Positions 25,398 to 34,600 of a stretch of 64,000 bases of DNA are shown here, in pieces. Each line of letters begins with the position of its first letter. Within the stretch, counting starts at the first letter, position 1. Origin of the DNA: FEN-1219 sp964503125 (lineage in GTDB: Bacteria > Pseudomonadota > Gammaproteobacteria > Steroidobacterales > Rariloculaceae); contig CAZCZE010000058.1 in assembly GCA_964503125.1 (NCBI GenBank), positions 32,232-96,231 on the forward strand, given 5' to 3'. Both the position numbers and the translations under genes were made by a program. The notes under the pieces were generated by a model. The model made no database searches. It saw nothing but the letters and a program-made list of their open reading frames with translations, and had not been told where the DNA came from.

Positions 25398-26240
25398 ATG
25401 TCCACGACCGAGGGCGAAGGAGATCCACACGAGACGTTGAGCCCCGCCGTCCGCAGGCTCGTGCGGCAGTTCGACCTCGACATCACGGCGATCCACGGCA
25501 CGGGCCCCTTGGGCCGCATCACCGTGAGCGACGTCATGAGCCTGATCGGCGGGCGCACCGACTCGGGCAAGCGCGACGCGCCTCCGCGCAGCGCGGCCCC
25601 CGACGACGCGGAAGCGAGCACGGATGACGGCGCGGAGCCCACAGCCCAAGCCGCAACGGCCGTCGAAATCCCGACGAGCACGGTCTTCGACTGCGACCTG
25701 AGCCGCGTGCTCGCCCATCGCAGACGGCTGCGCGGCGACAACGTCGAGCTCCTGACGACGAGCTACTTCTTGGCGGCGCTCGCAGACGTTCTCGACACGG
25801 GGCCCGAGCTCGTCGGCGCCGCACCGCGCTTCGGCGTCTTACGGTCGACGGGCGACGGCGAGCTGTACTTAGCGCTGGTCGACACAGGGAAAATCTCGCC
25901 CGCCACAACGCTCGACGAGCGCGTGCGGGCGCTCGACGCGGAGCTGCGCGCGAACCTCGACACCAACGTCAAGGATGCCGACCTGCTCGTGCATCACTAT
26001 GGCGAAGGCGGCAGCGTGCTCGCCACGCCGACGCCGATCGGTACGGGCCATGCCGCGAGCGTCGGCATCGGCCGCGTGCGCCGCGAGATCGTCGTGCGCG
26101 CTGTTGATGGCGTGGAGTCGCCGCGCGTCGCGGCGCGCTGCTACATGACGCTCTCGTTCCTACCGAGCCGCATCGCCTTCGAGCGCGCGAACCAGCTGCT
26201 CGCGCACGCCGTGCGCGTGCTCGAGCAGTGGCCGGAGTAG
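25398..26240 (+). CDS. E2-like acyltransferase lacking lipoyl domain and active site
   Basis: A 280-residue protein. Residues ~14-50 form a peripheral subunit-binding (E3-binding) domain: SPAVRRLVRQFDLDITAIHGTGPLGRITVSDV. A linker rich in Asp, Ala and Pro follows, then a shortened 2-oxoacid dehydrogenase acyltransferase domain. The normal catalytic HRxxDG near the C-terminus is replaced in TLSFLPSRIAFERAN, where neither the His nor the Asp is kept, and there is no N-terminal lipoyl domain. It therefore cannot act as an ordinary E2. A structural or regulatory partner in another complex is possible. No E1, E3 or intact E2 genes are adjacent. Confidence 0.75.
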   Translation: MSTTEGEGDPHETLSPAVRRLVRQFDLDITAIHGTGPLGRITVSDVMSLIGGRTDSGKRDAPPRSAAPDDAEASTDDGAEPTAQAATAVEIPTSTVFDCDLSRVLAHRRRLRGDNVELLTTSYFLAALADVLDTGPELVGAAPRFGVLRSTGDGELYLALVDTGKISPATTLDERVRALDAELRANLDTNVKDADLLVHHYGEGGSVLATPTPIGTGHAASVGIGRVRREIVVRAVDGVESPRVAARCYMTLSFLPSRIAFERANQLLAHAVRVLEQWPE

Positions 26241-26246
26241 CGAGCC

Positions 26247-27440
26247 CTATTTGAGAACGGTGCCGATGGCGTCCGCGACGCGGTCGACGTTGCCGTGGTT
26301 GATGCCCGCGATGTTGATGCGGCTCGACTCCACCATATAGACGTGGAACTCCTCGCGCAGCCGAATCACCTGCTCCTTCGTGATACCGAGGAACGAGAAC
26401 ATGCCGCGCTCGTTGGCGATGAACGAAAAGTCCATCGGCGTCTTGCGCGCCGCGAGCTTGTCGACGAGCAGCCGCCGCAGGCCGTTCAGGCGTTTCCGCA
26501 TCTCGGCGAGCTCCTGCGTCCACTGCGCGCGCAGCGCGGGGTCGCCTAAGATGTGGCCCGCGATCGCGGCGCCGTGGTCGGGCGGCATCGAGTAGATGCC
26601 GCGCGCGACGTTGGCCGCGTTCGCGGCCGCGAGTTTCGCGGCCTCGGCGTTCGCCGAGACGACGCTCGCCGCGCCGACGCGCTCGCGGTAGAGCCCCAAG
26701 TTCTTCGAGCACGACGTCACGACGACGACCTCGGGCAAGCGCGCGGCCATGAGCCGCACGCCGAACGCGTCCTCGTCGAGGCCTTCGGCGAGCCCTTGAT
26801 ACGCGATGTCGATGAACGGCACGAGGTTACGGCGCTCGCAGAGCTGTGCGAGCGCTTCCCACTGCTCCTTCGATAGATCCGCGCCGCACGGGTTATGGCA
26901 ACAGCCGTGGATGAGCACGAGCTCGCCGGCGCTCGCCTTGTCGAGCCTTGCGATCATCGGCTCGAAATCGACGCGATGCTTCGCGTAGTCATAGTAAGGA
27001 TAGGTGTCGAGCGTGAGGCCCGCGCCCTTGAGCAACGGCTGGTGGTTCGGCCAGGTTGGGTCGCTCATGTAGATGCGCGCGCCGGGCTTGGCCCGCGCGA
27101 CGAGGTGTCCCGCCACGCTCAGGCCGCCGCTGCCCCCAGGCGTCTGCACGGTCGAGACGCGGCCGGCCTTCAACGCCGGATGATCTTTGCCGTAGAGGAG
27201 CTCCTCGATGCCGCGATTGAAACCCGCGTTGCCGGCGATCGCGACGTAGGTCTTCGAGTCCTGCGCGTCGAGGATCGCCTTCTCGGCGCGCTTGACGCTC
27301 GCGAGCACGGGCGTGCGGCCTTGCTCGTCTTGGTAGACGCCGACCGAGAGATCGATCTTGCCGGGGTGCGGGTCCGCGCGAAACAGGGTCATGACCCCTA
27401 AAATCGCGTCGGGCGGCAGCGGCTTCAGTGTTTCGAACAC
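26247..27440 (-). CDS. Aspartate/aromatic aminotransferase (class I)
   Basis: A 397-residue PLP enzyme of the AspC/TyrB subgroup: IDLSVGVYQDEQGRTPVL, the TPGGSGGLSVAGHL phosphate-binding segment, HGCCHNPCGADLS, DIAYQGLAEGLDEDA, and the Schiff-base Lys in VVTSCSKNLGLYRERVG. It interconverts aspartate or aromatic amino acids with 2-oxo acids in the cytosol. The GTG at 27440 is chosen because it gives the canonical MFETLKPLPPDAILG start with AAGGA about 8 bases upstream. It is divergent from the quinone oxidoreductase. Confidence 0.92.
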   Translation of the reverse strand: MFETLKPLPPDAILGVMTLFRADPHPGKIDLSVGVYQDEQGRTPVLASVKRAEKAILDAQDSKTYVAIAGNAGFNRGIEELLYGKDHPALKAGRVSTVQTPGGSGGLSVAGHLVARAKPGARIYMSDPTWPNHQPLLKGAGLTLDTYPYYDYAKHRVDFEPMIARLDKASAGELVLIHGCCHNPCGADLSKEQWEALAQLCERRNLVPFIDIAYQGLAEGLDEDAFGVRLMAARLPEVVVVTSCSKNLGLYRERVGAASVVSANAEAAKLAAANAANVARGIYSMPPDHGAAIAGHILGDPALRAQWTQELAEMRKRLNGLRRLLVDKLAARKTPMDFSFIANERGMFSFLGITKEQVIRLREEFHVYMVESSRINIAGINHGNVDRVADAIGTVLK

Positions 27441-27547
27441 GGCGGATCCTTCAGGGAGTGGGGCAGGAGCCCTTTTGGGCGGGCGGTATAGTATGTAGAT
27501 CGCGTAGGCTCGACAACAGGCGCGCTCACGGCGCGGCGAATTCAAGC

Positions 27548-28537
27548 GTGAAGGCCATACAGCTCCTCGGTTTCGGCGGGCCCGACGTGCTCGAGCTCAA
27601 GGAGGCCGAAGCCCCGGCGGCCGGACCGGGGCGGGTGCTCATCCGCGTGCACGCGACGAGCGTCAACCGGCCGGACGTCGTGCAGCGCCAGGGCCATTAC
27701 CCTCCTCCACCCGGCGAGTCGCCGATCCTCGGGCTCGAGGCCGCGGGCACCGTCGAAAGCGTGGGCGCGGACGTCACCGAGTTTCGGCCCGGCGAGCGCG
27801 TGTTCGCGCTACTCGGCGGCGGCGGCTACGCGGAGCTCGCAGCCGCGCACGCGGGCCACGTCATGCGCATCCCCGCAAACGTGAGCTTCGAGCAGGCCGC
27901 GTGCATCTGCGAGACCTATCTCACGGCCTACATGAACCTGTTCCTCTATGCGCGGCTCGCCGACGGCGAGACGACACTGCTGCATGGCGGCGGCGGCGGC
28001 GTCACGACGGCCGCGATGCAACTCATCAAAGCGATCGCGCCGCGCGCGCGCATCGTCGTGACGGCCTCGACGGGCAAGGTCGAGCGCGTAGCGAGCTTGG
28101 GCGCCGATCTCGTCATCGACTACAAGAAAGAGGACTTCGCCGAGGCCGCGCTGCGCTACACGGATAAGCGCGGCGTCGACGTGATCCTCGATCACTTGGG
28201 CGGCCCGTACCTCGCGCAGAACGTGCGCGCGCTCGCCGTCGGCGGCCGGCTCGCGGTCATCGGCGTCATGGGCGGCCGCAAGGCCGAGCTCGACGTCGGC
28301 CGCGTGCTCGTCAATCGCCTGAGCATCCTGGGGTCGACGCTGCGCACCCGCCCCATCGCCGAGAAGGCCGCGATCATCCGCAGCTTCGAGCGCGACACCA
28401 TGCCGCACTTCGCCTCGGGCCGCATCGTGCCGCTGATTCACCGCGTCTACCCACTTGCGCAGGCGGCCGACGCGCACCGCGCCATGGAAGCGAGCGAGCA
28501 CTTCGGTAAGCTCGTGCTGCGCGTCGTCGGGAGCTGA
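27548..28537 (+). CDS. NAD(P)H:quinone oxidoreductase, MDR family (zeta-crystallin-like)
   Basis: A 329-residue zinc-independent medium-chain reductase. It starts VKAIQLLGFGGPDVLELKE and has ATSVNRPDVVQRQGHYPPPP, the LGLEAAGTVESVG segment, and the glycine-rich HGGGGGVTTAAMQL in place of the usual GxxGxxG. The GTG at 27548 gives the standard family start. No ribosome-binding site is obvious. It reduces quinones or enones with NADPH in the cytosol. It is divergent from the aminotransferase across a 107-base promoter region. Confidence 0.87.
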   Translation: MKAIQLLGFGGPDVLELKEAEAPAAGPGRVLIRVHATSVNRPDVVQRQGHYPPPPGESPILGLEAAGTVESVGADVTEFRPGERVFALLGGGGYAELAAAHAGHVMRIPANVSFEQAACICETYLTAYMNLFLYARLADGETTLLHGGGGGVTTAAMQLIKAIAPRARIVVTASTGKVERVASLGADLVIDYKKEDFAEAALRYTDKRGVDVILDHLGGPYLAQNVRALAVGGRLAVIGVMGGRKAELDVGRVLVNRLSILGSTLRTRPIAEKAAIIRSFERDTMPHFASGRIVPLIHRVYPLAQAADAHRAMEASEHFGKLVLRVVGS

Positions 28538-28554
28538 AGGCGGATAGTATCCGT

Positions 28555-28700
28555 CGTCGGCCGCTCGCCTACCTCGAGAACGGCGACGTCATTTCGATCG
28601 ACGTGCGCCTCCGGGCTCAGATCCGACGCGAAGATCTGCAGCGTGAACGCGGGCGGCTGCGGCAGCCGTTGGGCGACTTCGGAGTCAGTGCGCCATCGCA
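28555..28700 (+). pseudogene. Possible remnant of a dihydroxy-acid dehydratase-like C-terminus
   Basis: The frame 28558-28680 reads RPLAYLENGDVISIDV and then REDLQRERGRLRQP. This resembles the end of IlvD/Edd-family proteins, where a xxGDxIxIDx strand is followed by an xELxxRRxxWxP helix. No start or upstream body is present; the quinone oxidoreductase ends 20 bases earlier. The similarity is short and from memory, so this is weak. The alternative is simple non-coding spacer. Confidence 0.22.
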
Positions 28701-28764
28701 CCGACTCGTCGCGGTCAACTGTCCAATGTGCACGCTCTCGACAGAGCCCCACCAGGAGACGGAC

Positions 28765-28980
28765 ATGAACTGGGATCGCATCGAAGGCAATTGGAAGCAG
28801 GTCACCGGCAAGGCGAAGGTCCAGTGGGGCAAGCTCACCGATGACGACCTCGACGTCATCGCCGGTCGCCGCGACGTGCTGGCCGGCAAGATCCAGCAGC
28901 GCTACGGCATCGCCAAGGATGAGGCGGAGAAACAGCTCTCGGCATGGGAAAGCCGGGCCGAGGATTCGTGGTTTTCGTGA
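28765..28980 (+). CDS. CsbD family stress protein
   Basis: A 71-residue protein beginning MNWDRIEGNWKQVTGKAKVQWG, the classical CsbD start, and ending with the WESRAEDSWFS-type tail seen in proteobacterial members. CsbD proteins are abundant under stress but their biochemical role is not known. An AGGAG sits 8 bases before the ATG. It stands alone; the long in-frame extension upstream is not part of the gene. Confidence 0.93.
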   Translation: MNWDRIEGNWKQVTGKAKVQWGKLTDDDLDVIAGRRDVLAGKIQQRYGIAKDEAEKQLSAWESRAEDSWFS

Positions 28981-29200
28981 GCCGCGACACCTACTAACTC
29001 GCGTCAGCGGCCTGAACTTCAGCGCCGGGTGTTCGACCCCGGAACCGAGGCGCTGTTTTTTAGCGGCAGCGCCGTCGCGCGCCCGGGGCAGCCGACGATG
29101 GGTCGTACGGCAATCGTTATCGGATATTCGTCGATGGAGACGGCCGGGTCATCATCGAGAAGCTCGACTAAAGCCTCGTCCCCGGCCGCCTGCGCACTAT
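28981..29200. other. Spacer with an orphan C-terminal-like frame
   Basis: No complete gene is visible. The + frame ending at 29171 reads GSYGNRYRIFVDGDGRVIIEKLD, split here as GSYGNRYRIFVDG then DGRVIIEKLD, which looks like the end of a small beta-rich protein. It has no start codon and is preceded by an in-frame stop at 29061. It may be a decayed gene. Confidence 0.25.
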
Positions 29201-29353
29201 TCAGTCTTTGTCACCGTCATCCTCGTCGCGTTGTTCTGCGACTTCATGGCCTACCGCTGCGCCGACCACGCCAGCCGCCAACGGTACGCAGCCGATCTGC
29301 GTGCCCAGGGCCGCGGCGGCCAGTATCGTCAATAGAATGTAACGTTTCGACAT
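29201..29353 (-). CDS. Small lipoprotein-like membrane peptide (50 aa)
   Basis: A 50-residue product with a basic start MSKRYILL, a hydrophobic core TILAAAALGTQ and a possible lipobox ending IGC at residue 22. The short mature part is a glycine/valine/alanine segment and an acidic tail ending EDDGDKD. CGGAGAA lies just upstream of the ATG. The Gln at the -3 position of the lipobox is unusual, so lipidation is uncertain. No family is recognised beyond small YgdI/osmotic-type lipoproteins. Confidence 0.55.
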   Translation of the reverse strand: MSKRYILLTILAAAALGTQIGCVPLAAGVVGAAVGHEVAEQRDEDDGDKD

Positions 29354-29678
29354 CGCGTTCTCCGGCAGTTTGGCAACTGTGTTGGAGCGCACCGTACAGC
29401 TGCAGTCACGATGACCGCGCCGGTGCGCGTGCGCAGAAAATCCGCTCACACTGCGACGATGCGCGCACCCCTTCGCCCGGTCGGTGCGACCGGACACATA
29501 CGTGCGGTTAAGAGCAATCCCTCGGTCCCGCGCTCAGCTCACGCGGACAGGCGACACGCTCGCTCCAGCGGCGCCGTCAGCGCGCAGCCGCACAGACCAG
29601 TGTTGGGCGCGAGCGCATTGTTCGCCGCATCTACTGGTTCCTCGGATACGGTAATGACCCACACAACTGGAGCAGATC
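29354..29678. other. Intergenic region, no gene seen
   Basis: This 325-base stretch lies between divergently transcribed small lipoprotein genes and probably holds both promoters. I see no convincing coding frame, hairpin or repeat. Confidence 0.4.
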
Positions 29679-30068
29679 ATGAATAGGTTCGTCACGATCG
29701 GATCGATGTTGATTCTAGGTACGGCGTTCGCAGCGTGTGACGCCGTGGCCCCGCCACCCGCCGCGACGAACGACGTCACGAGGGCCGAAGCAGCGCGCTC
29801 CGCCGACATCGCGCAGGAGCAGAGGGAAGGCGCGAGGGAGATCGCACGTGAACAGCAAGACGTGGCCGCGCAGCGTCGCGACGTGACCGACGCTGTAGCC
29901 AATAGGACCTACGAAGTGGCTTTGGCCAAGGTGGAAGGCGATTACAAGGTTGCCAAAGAGCTGTGCGAGCCGCTGTTCGGTAGTGAGAAGATCAGCTGCC
30001 AAAACAAAGCTGAATCGGTTCTCGCGACCGACAAGGCCCGCGCGGAGCTGCTCAACCCCAGGGGTTAG
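29679..30068 (+). CDS. Coiled-coil lipoprotein
   Basis: A 129-residue lipoprotein with signal MNRFVTIGSMLILGTAFAAC; the lipobox AFAAC places the lipidated Cys at residue 20. The next ~60 residues are a strongly charged helix rich in Arg, Glu, Gln and Ala (AQEQREGAREIAREQQDV), very likely a coiled coil. The C-terminal third has a Cys pair (LCEPLF and ISCQNKAES) that could form a disulfide. TGGAG precedes the ATG. The last residues LNPRG follow an ATDKARAEL helix. No function is known to me. Confidence 0.78.
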   Translation: MNRFVTIGSMLILGTAFAACDAVAPPPAATNDVTRAEAARSADIAQEQREGAREIAREQQDVAAQRRDVTDAVANRTYEVALAKVEGDYKVAKELCEPLFGSEKISCQNKAESVLATDKARAELLNPRG

Positions 30069-30413
30069 CACGATGTCGCCTGGCGGCGACCCGCGCGATC
30101 GGGGTCGTTGGCCAGGGCGGCGGGCAGTAGCCGGTCACGAGCGGTCGCTGGAGAGGCGCGAGGTCATTTCGCTAACGCTGCGCCGCGCGTGGAGTTTCCG
30201 CGACACACAACACAGAAACTCTGCAGCGTCGACAAACGGGCGATGGCCTCGATGATATCGAACACGTCGCGCGCCGCTGCCGACCGGAGTAGCACCCACT
30301 CTTGCCCCCGTTCCCGCGTTGATTGTCGCGATCAGCCCTTGGCCGATTGACGGCGCGCGGAAAGCGGCTGTAGCCTGACCCCGCCTTTCCAAGCAGCGTT
30401 GGGAGCGGGAACG
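30069..30413. other. Intergenic region, no gene seen
   Basis: This 345-base stretch lies between two same-strand lipoprotein genes. Frames that cross it on either strand have no start signals and no recognisable products. A promoter for the next gene is expected, but I cannot point to a clear -35/-10 pair. Confidence 0.4.
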
Positions 30414-30893
30414 ATGCTCCTTCGATTCGCGGTCCGATGGGGCGGCTATGCCGCCCCAATCCTCGCGTTCCTCGCAACCGGGTGCGCGGACGGTCCTCCG
30501 CAGGGCCCGCCGGGCCGCCTCGTCGTCGCATATCCGGCCGACGCTGTACCGACGGGCGCGCGGAGCGCCGTCCTCTGGAACGGAACGGAAATACAGGCCG
30601 ACTACGGCAACCACACCTTCGAGCTGCCGTCAGGCGTGTACGACGTCGACATTTCCGGCAAGATCGTTCACAACGTCGCCGTGCCTGCGGGCGGTGAGAC
30701 GAGCATGAACGTCGGTGTTCTGCGCGTCACGGGCGAGTCGAGCCGGAGGGTTTCGGTGCGCGAGGGAGGGCAGGAGATCGCCGGCGCCTATGGCGGCGAG
30801 CTGCTCGGCCTGCCGGCCGGTTCGTTCGACGTTTACGTGGACGAACGCACCGACCGAGTTACGATCGTCGAGGGAACGGTCACGGATATTTGA
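30414..30893 (+). CDS. Lipoprotein with repeated beta modules
   Basis: A 159-residue lipoprotein. The signal ends at the lipobox LATGC, and GGGAGCGGGA just before 30414 supports this ATG over a TTG five codons upstream. The mature part seems to contain two related beta modules: NHTFELPSGVYDVDISGKIV and GELLGLPAGSFDVYVDERT share the pattern xxLPxGxxDVxx. Such carboxypeptidase-regulatory or PEGA-like folds bind the envelope. The specific family is not recognised. The next secreted protein starts 33 bases later. Confidence 0.72.
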   Translation: MLLRFAVRWGGYAAPILAFLATGCADGPPQGPPGRLVVAYPADAVPTGARSAVLWNGTEIQADYGNHTFELPSGVYDVDISGKIVHNVAVPAGGETSMNVGVLRVTGESSRRVSVREGGQEIAGAYGGELLGLPAGSFDVYVDERTDRVTIVEGTVTDI

Positions 30894-30925
30894 AGTACGC
30901 TCGGAGCGTCGCGCGAGGTGAGGGC

Positions 30926-31663
30926 ATGAACCGCGAAAAGTACTTTTCGCTCGCGTTGTTGTTGCTGGTGACTACGCCCGCGTTCGGCCAAGGCGAGATC
31001 ATCTGCTGCAACCAGCTCATCGACGTCGGCGGAGACTGGGATACGAGCAGCCGCGACTGCATCGGGTATATGAACCAGTCGACGGTCAACCGCGCCAAGG
31101 TCTGCGCGCACCTCCTACGCGGCGAGTGCCCGGCGAGCGTCGATGCCGAGGCACCCGTTATGGACAGTTTGCTTGCGCTCCTGTTGCCCGCGACTGCTCA
31201 CGGGCAGTGTGTGGGTAGCGATGGGAACATCGTTGGGTGCGGTCCGAGTATAGACCTCAGTAAAATGTCCCCGCCCCCACCTCGCCCGACCGTCTGTTGC
31301 CCGGAAGCGGCCGCACTTTGCGGCGAAACCTCATGCAAGGACGATCCTGCTCGCGAAGGGTTCGTCTACGTCAGCGCGCGGCGCGTACCGCGCCTGCACA
31401 GCGAGCCATCGGCAGACGCGTCGATCGTCGGCACGCCGCCGAACGGCGTGCGTCTCGTGTACCGTCAAGCCGTTCGAGTCGGCGGCCAAACGTGGTTTCA
31501 CGTCGAGCCACCGGGCGGTTCCAAAGGCTGGTTGTCCGGCGAGGACGCCGGGTGCAAGAGGCCTAGTGACATCCCGCCGCCGAAGCCGATCAACGTGCGA
31601 CCGAGCCGCGGCGTCGGTCCAGCCAAGACCTCGGCAGCCCACGCGCCCGCAGGCCGCGGCTGA
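30926..31663 (+). CDS. Secreted cysteine-rich protein with SH3-like domain
   Basis: A 245-residue exported protein. The signal peptide is MNREKYFSLALLLLVTTPAFG. The N-terminal half has many cysteines (EIICCNQL, SSRDCIGY, AKVCAHLLRGEC, TVCCPEAAALCGETSC), suggesting disulfides. Residues ~150-205 read VYVSARRVPRLHSEPSADA and TWFHVEPPGGSKGWLSGED, the pattern of a bacterial SH3 (SH3_3) domain that binds cell wall or peptide. A proline-rich tail follows. GAGGTGAGGG precedes the ATG. It converges with the giant lipoprotein gene. Confidence 0.72.
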   Translation: MNREKYFSLALLLLVTTPAFGQGEIICCNQLIDVGGDWDTSSRDCIGYMNQSTVNRAKVCAHLLRGECPASVDAEAPVMDSLLALLLPATAHGQCVGSDGNIVGCGPSIDLSKMSPPPPRPTVCCPEAAALCGETSCKDDPAREGFVYVSARRVPRLHSEPSADASIVGTPPNGVRLVYRQAVRVGGQTWFHVEPPGGSKGWLSGEDAGCKRPSDIPPPKPINVRPSRGVGPAKTSAAHAPAGRG

Positions 31664-31684
31664 GTGATTGGTCTCCGGGAGCCG

Positions 31685-34600
31685 CTAACGCGAGATCCGT
31701 TGCTCGAGGTCGTTCGCTAGTTCCGAATCGAGCGGACGAAGGGCCTCGAGCTGCGCTGCGGCTTCCGGGCTCCGGTCGGTCTCCAGGTACGCGACTCCGA
31801 GATTGAACCGCGCCTGGGGCGAATCAGGTTTCAAGCGACTCGCTTCCTCGAGCGCCGCGATCGCCTCGCCACGCTGCCCGAGCGCCAGGTATGCGACGCC
31901 GAGGTTCGTGTAGGCGCCCGACGCTTGGGGATCGAGCTCTGTCGTGGTGCGAAAACGCTGCGCGGCGCTCTCGTACCGCTCGAGCTCGAGCTCCGCGAGA
32001 CCGAGATCGAAATGTGTCTCGGGGTTGTCGGCGTCGAGCAGCACGGCCTGCTCGAACGCTGCGGCCGCAGTTTCGTAATCGTCGAGATGCGTCGAGGCGA
32101 TGCCGAGCGCCGTGTGCGCCTCGGCGTTTTCGGGCGAAATGTCGCTCCACGCCCGGGCGGCGTCCGCCACCTCATCATGGCGTTCAAGCCTCGCCAACGC
32201 TGTTACGAGCCCCGAATGGGCTTCGTCTTCTCGGACGTTGAGCGCTAGTGCGTTGCGGAAGGCGTCCGCGGCCTCCGCGTGCCGCTCGAGCTGCGTCCTG
32301 ACATTGCCGAGCTGAACGTGCGCGTCGACGTCCTGCGGATCGAGCGCGATCGCGCGCAAGAACGCCTCGGCCGCTTCGGTCCAGCGGGCCTCCGAGGCGT
32401 GGACGATCCCCTCGTTGTACGGATCTAGGTTAGCCACATCGAACGCAGCGCCGTTGCCGCCGGCGGGCGCATCGACGCGCTCGGGCGGTGCGGCGCGCGG
32501 CGGCGTGCGCGACGTCGTCTCGACGCGCGCCGACAAGTCGATGAGCCGGATGCGGCGATTGCCGGCGTCCGAGACGAAGATGTACGTCTCGCCGTCTTCT
32601 TCCGCGATCGCGAGCGAGACCGGCGCGTTGAACAACGCCTCGCTCGCGGCACCGTCGCGCAACCCCGCTTCCCCGTCGGCCGAGCCCGCGACCGTCGTGA
32701 CCCACATGCGCGCCGCGTCGAGCTCACCTAAATTCGTGCTGCCGAGCCGCGAGACGACGGCCTCCGCCGCGTCGGTCTCGAACCAGTCGGCGATGCCGCC
32801 GGAGAAGTCCTCGAGCACCGCGCGCACGTCGTCGATGCCGATGGGTTTGATCACGCGCACGTTGTGGCAGCCTGGATCGGCGACCCAGATGTTGCCCGCG
32901 CTGTCGACGGCGACGTCCATCGGTTTGTTGAACGTCGCATAGATCAGCGGCCCGTCCGAGCAATCGGGCAACGGGTTGAACGCCGGCTTGAGCTCACCGC
33001 GAATGTCCTGCGCCTCACCGTTATCATCGACGACCCAGATCGTGCCGCAATAGGGATCGGCGACGAACGTGCCCGACTCGCCGCGCGCCATGCCCATCGG
33101 CACGCCGAGCGGGTGGCGCGCGTCGTTGTCGCCGCGCCGGCAGCGAAACGCCTCGCTCACGCCGGCGAACGGCGACAGCACGGAGCTGCCGTCGCGCAGC
33201 GTGAACTTCGCGAGCGTCGAGTCGACCGAAGTCGCCACGAGCGCCGTGTCGGCGGCCGTCGAGACGACCGTCAGCGGATAGTCCTGGAGGTAATCCGCGT
33301 TCGCGACCTGGTACGGCGCGGGCTTCGGCTCCGTGCCCGAGAAATCGATGCCGACCGTCTTGATCGCGCGGTTGGCCGTGTCGGCGATCAGGAACTGCTG
33401 GTCGGCGACGACCGCGATGTCGGTCGGCAAAGCGAGCCGCGCGCCGAGCCTGAAGCCGCCCGCGTTGCCGGGCGTGGCCATCACGCCCGCCCACGGTAGG
33501 GACAGGTATTCGCAGTCGCTGCGCGCGGCCGCGCAGATGGCGTCGAGGCTCCGTTCGATGGTCCGCAGAACCTCCTCGCGAGGCGCCGACGCGAAGTTGT
33601 CGACGCCGAAGACGTCGAGCACGTTGCCCGCGATGTCCTCGAAGCCTTCGATGCCTTGCAGGATCGTGAGCCCAAGCTGCCCGCCGCCTTCGTAGACGGC
33701 GAGCTCGAGCAGCTCGCGCGCGGCGCCTTGCTTGGTCGCGATGAGCTTGATGCGGTGCTCCATCGGGTCGGCGATCAAGATCCGCTCGCGATCGATGGCC
33801 GCGATCCCGCCCGGAAAGCCGAACTGCGAGGTTTCCGCGGGCAGGATGTCCTGGAGGCCCGGCGTCGCTTCGTCCGTTCCCGCGATCGTGCGCACCGCAG
33901 CGCGTGACGCACGCTCGCCGATCACGTTGAGCGCCATGCGCGCGGGCGCCGCAGCGTTGCCGAACGGCGTGGTCACGGTCAGCGCGTGCGCGCCGGTCGG
34001 CGCGTCCTCGGCGACTTGCACCCAGACCTTTACTTTCTTCGCGCTGCGCTCGATAACCTCGGCCGTGATGCCCGCGCCGAGCTCGATCGTGCGCACGAGA
34101 CCGAGATCGCGGCCGCGGATCGTGAGAGTCGCGGCCGCGCCGCGCTGCAGCGCGATAGGCTGAAACGACGTGACCACGGGCCGGCGTTCCGGATCGTTCG
34201 CGAGCCGGACGAAGCGGACCGCGTGATTGTCGGTGTCGGCGACGTAGAGGTCGCCCCAGGGGTCGAGCGCGAGGTTCTCGGGATTGTGGAATTGCGCGTA
34301 GTCGCCAGGCCCGTCCCGGAAACCCGTCGCCAGCGTGCAGTCGAACCCCGGCGTGTCGTCGAGGCAGCCCGCGAGCCGCAGCGTCGCGCCGGTTGCAATC
34401 TCGACGCGCCGGATGCGCGAGCCGTTCGCCTCGGTGAGATACAGGTATTCGCCGTCGGAAACGAGCCCGGCCGGGTACGAGAATTTCGCGGCGGGGCCGA
34501 CGCCATCGGCAAAGCCAAGCTCCGTCGTCGGTGTGCCGGCAATAGGCTCGACGGTGCCGTCCTGGCGCAGGGCCCAGATGGCGTGGCAGTCGGTCGTGAA

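Noticed and set aside
27441..27547. Promoter with TATAGT as -10 in the aminotransferase/quinone reductase gap
   Set aside because: A TATAGTAT box exists at about 27487, but no -35-like hexamer lies at 16-18 bases upstream, so I did not call it.
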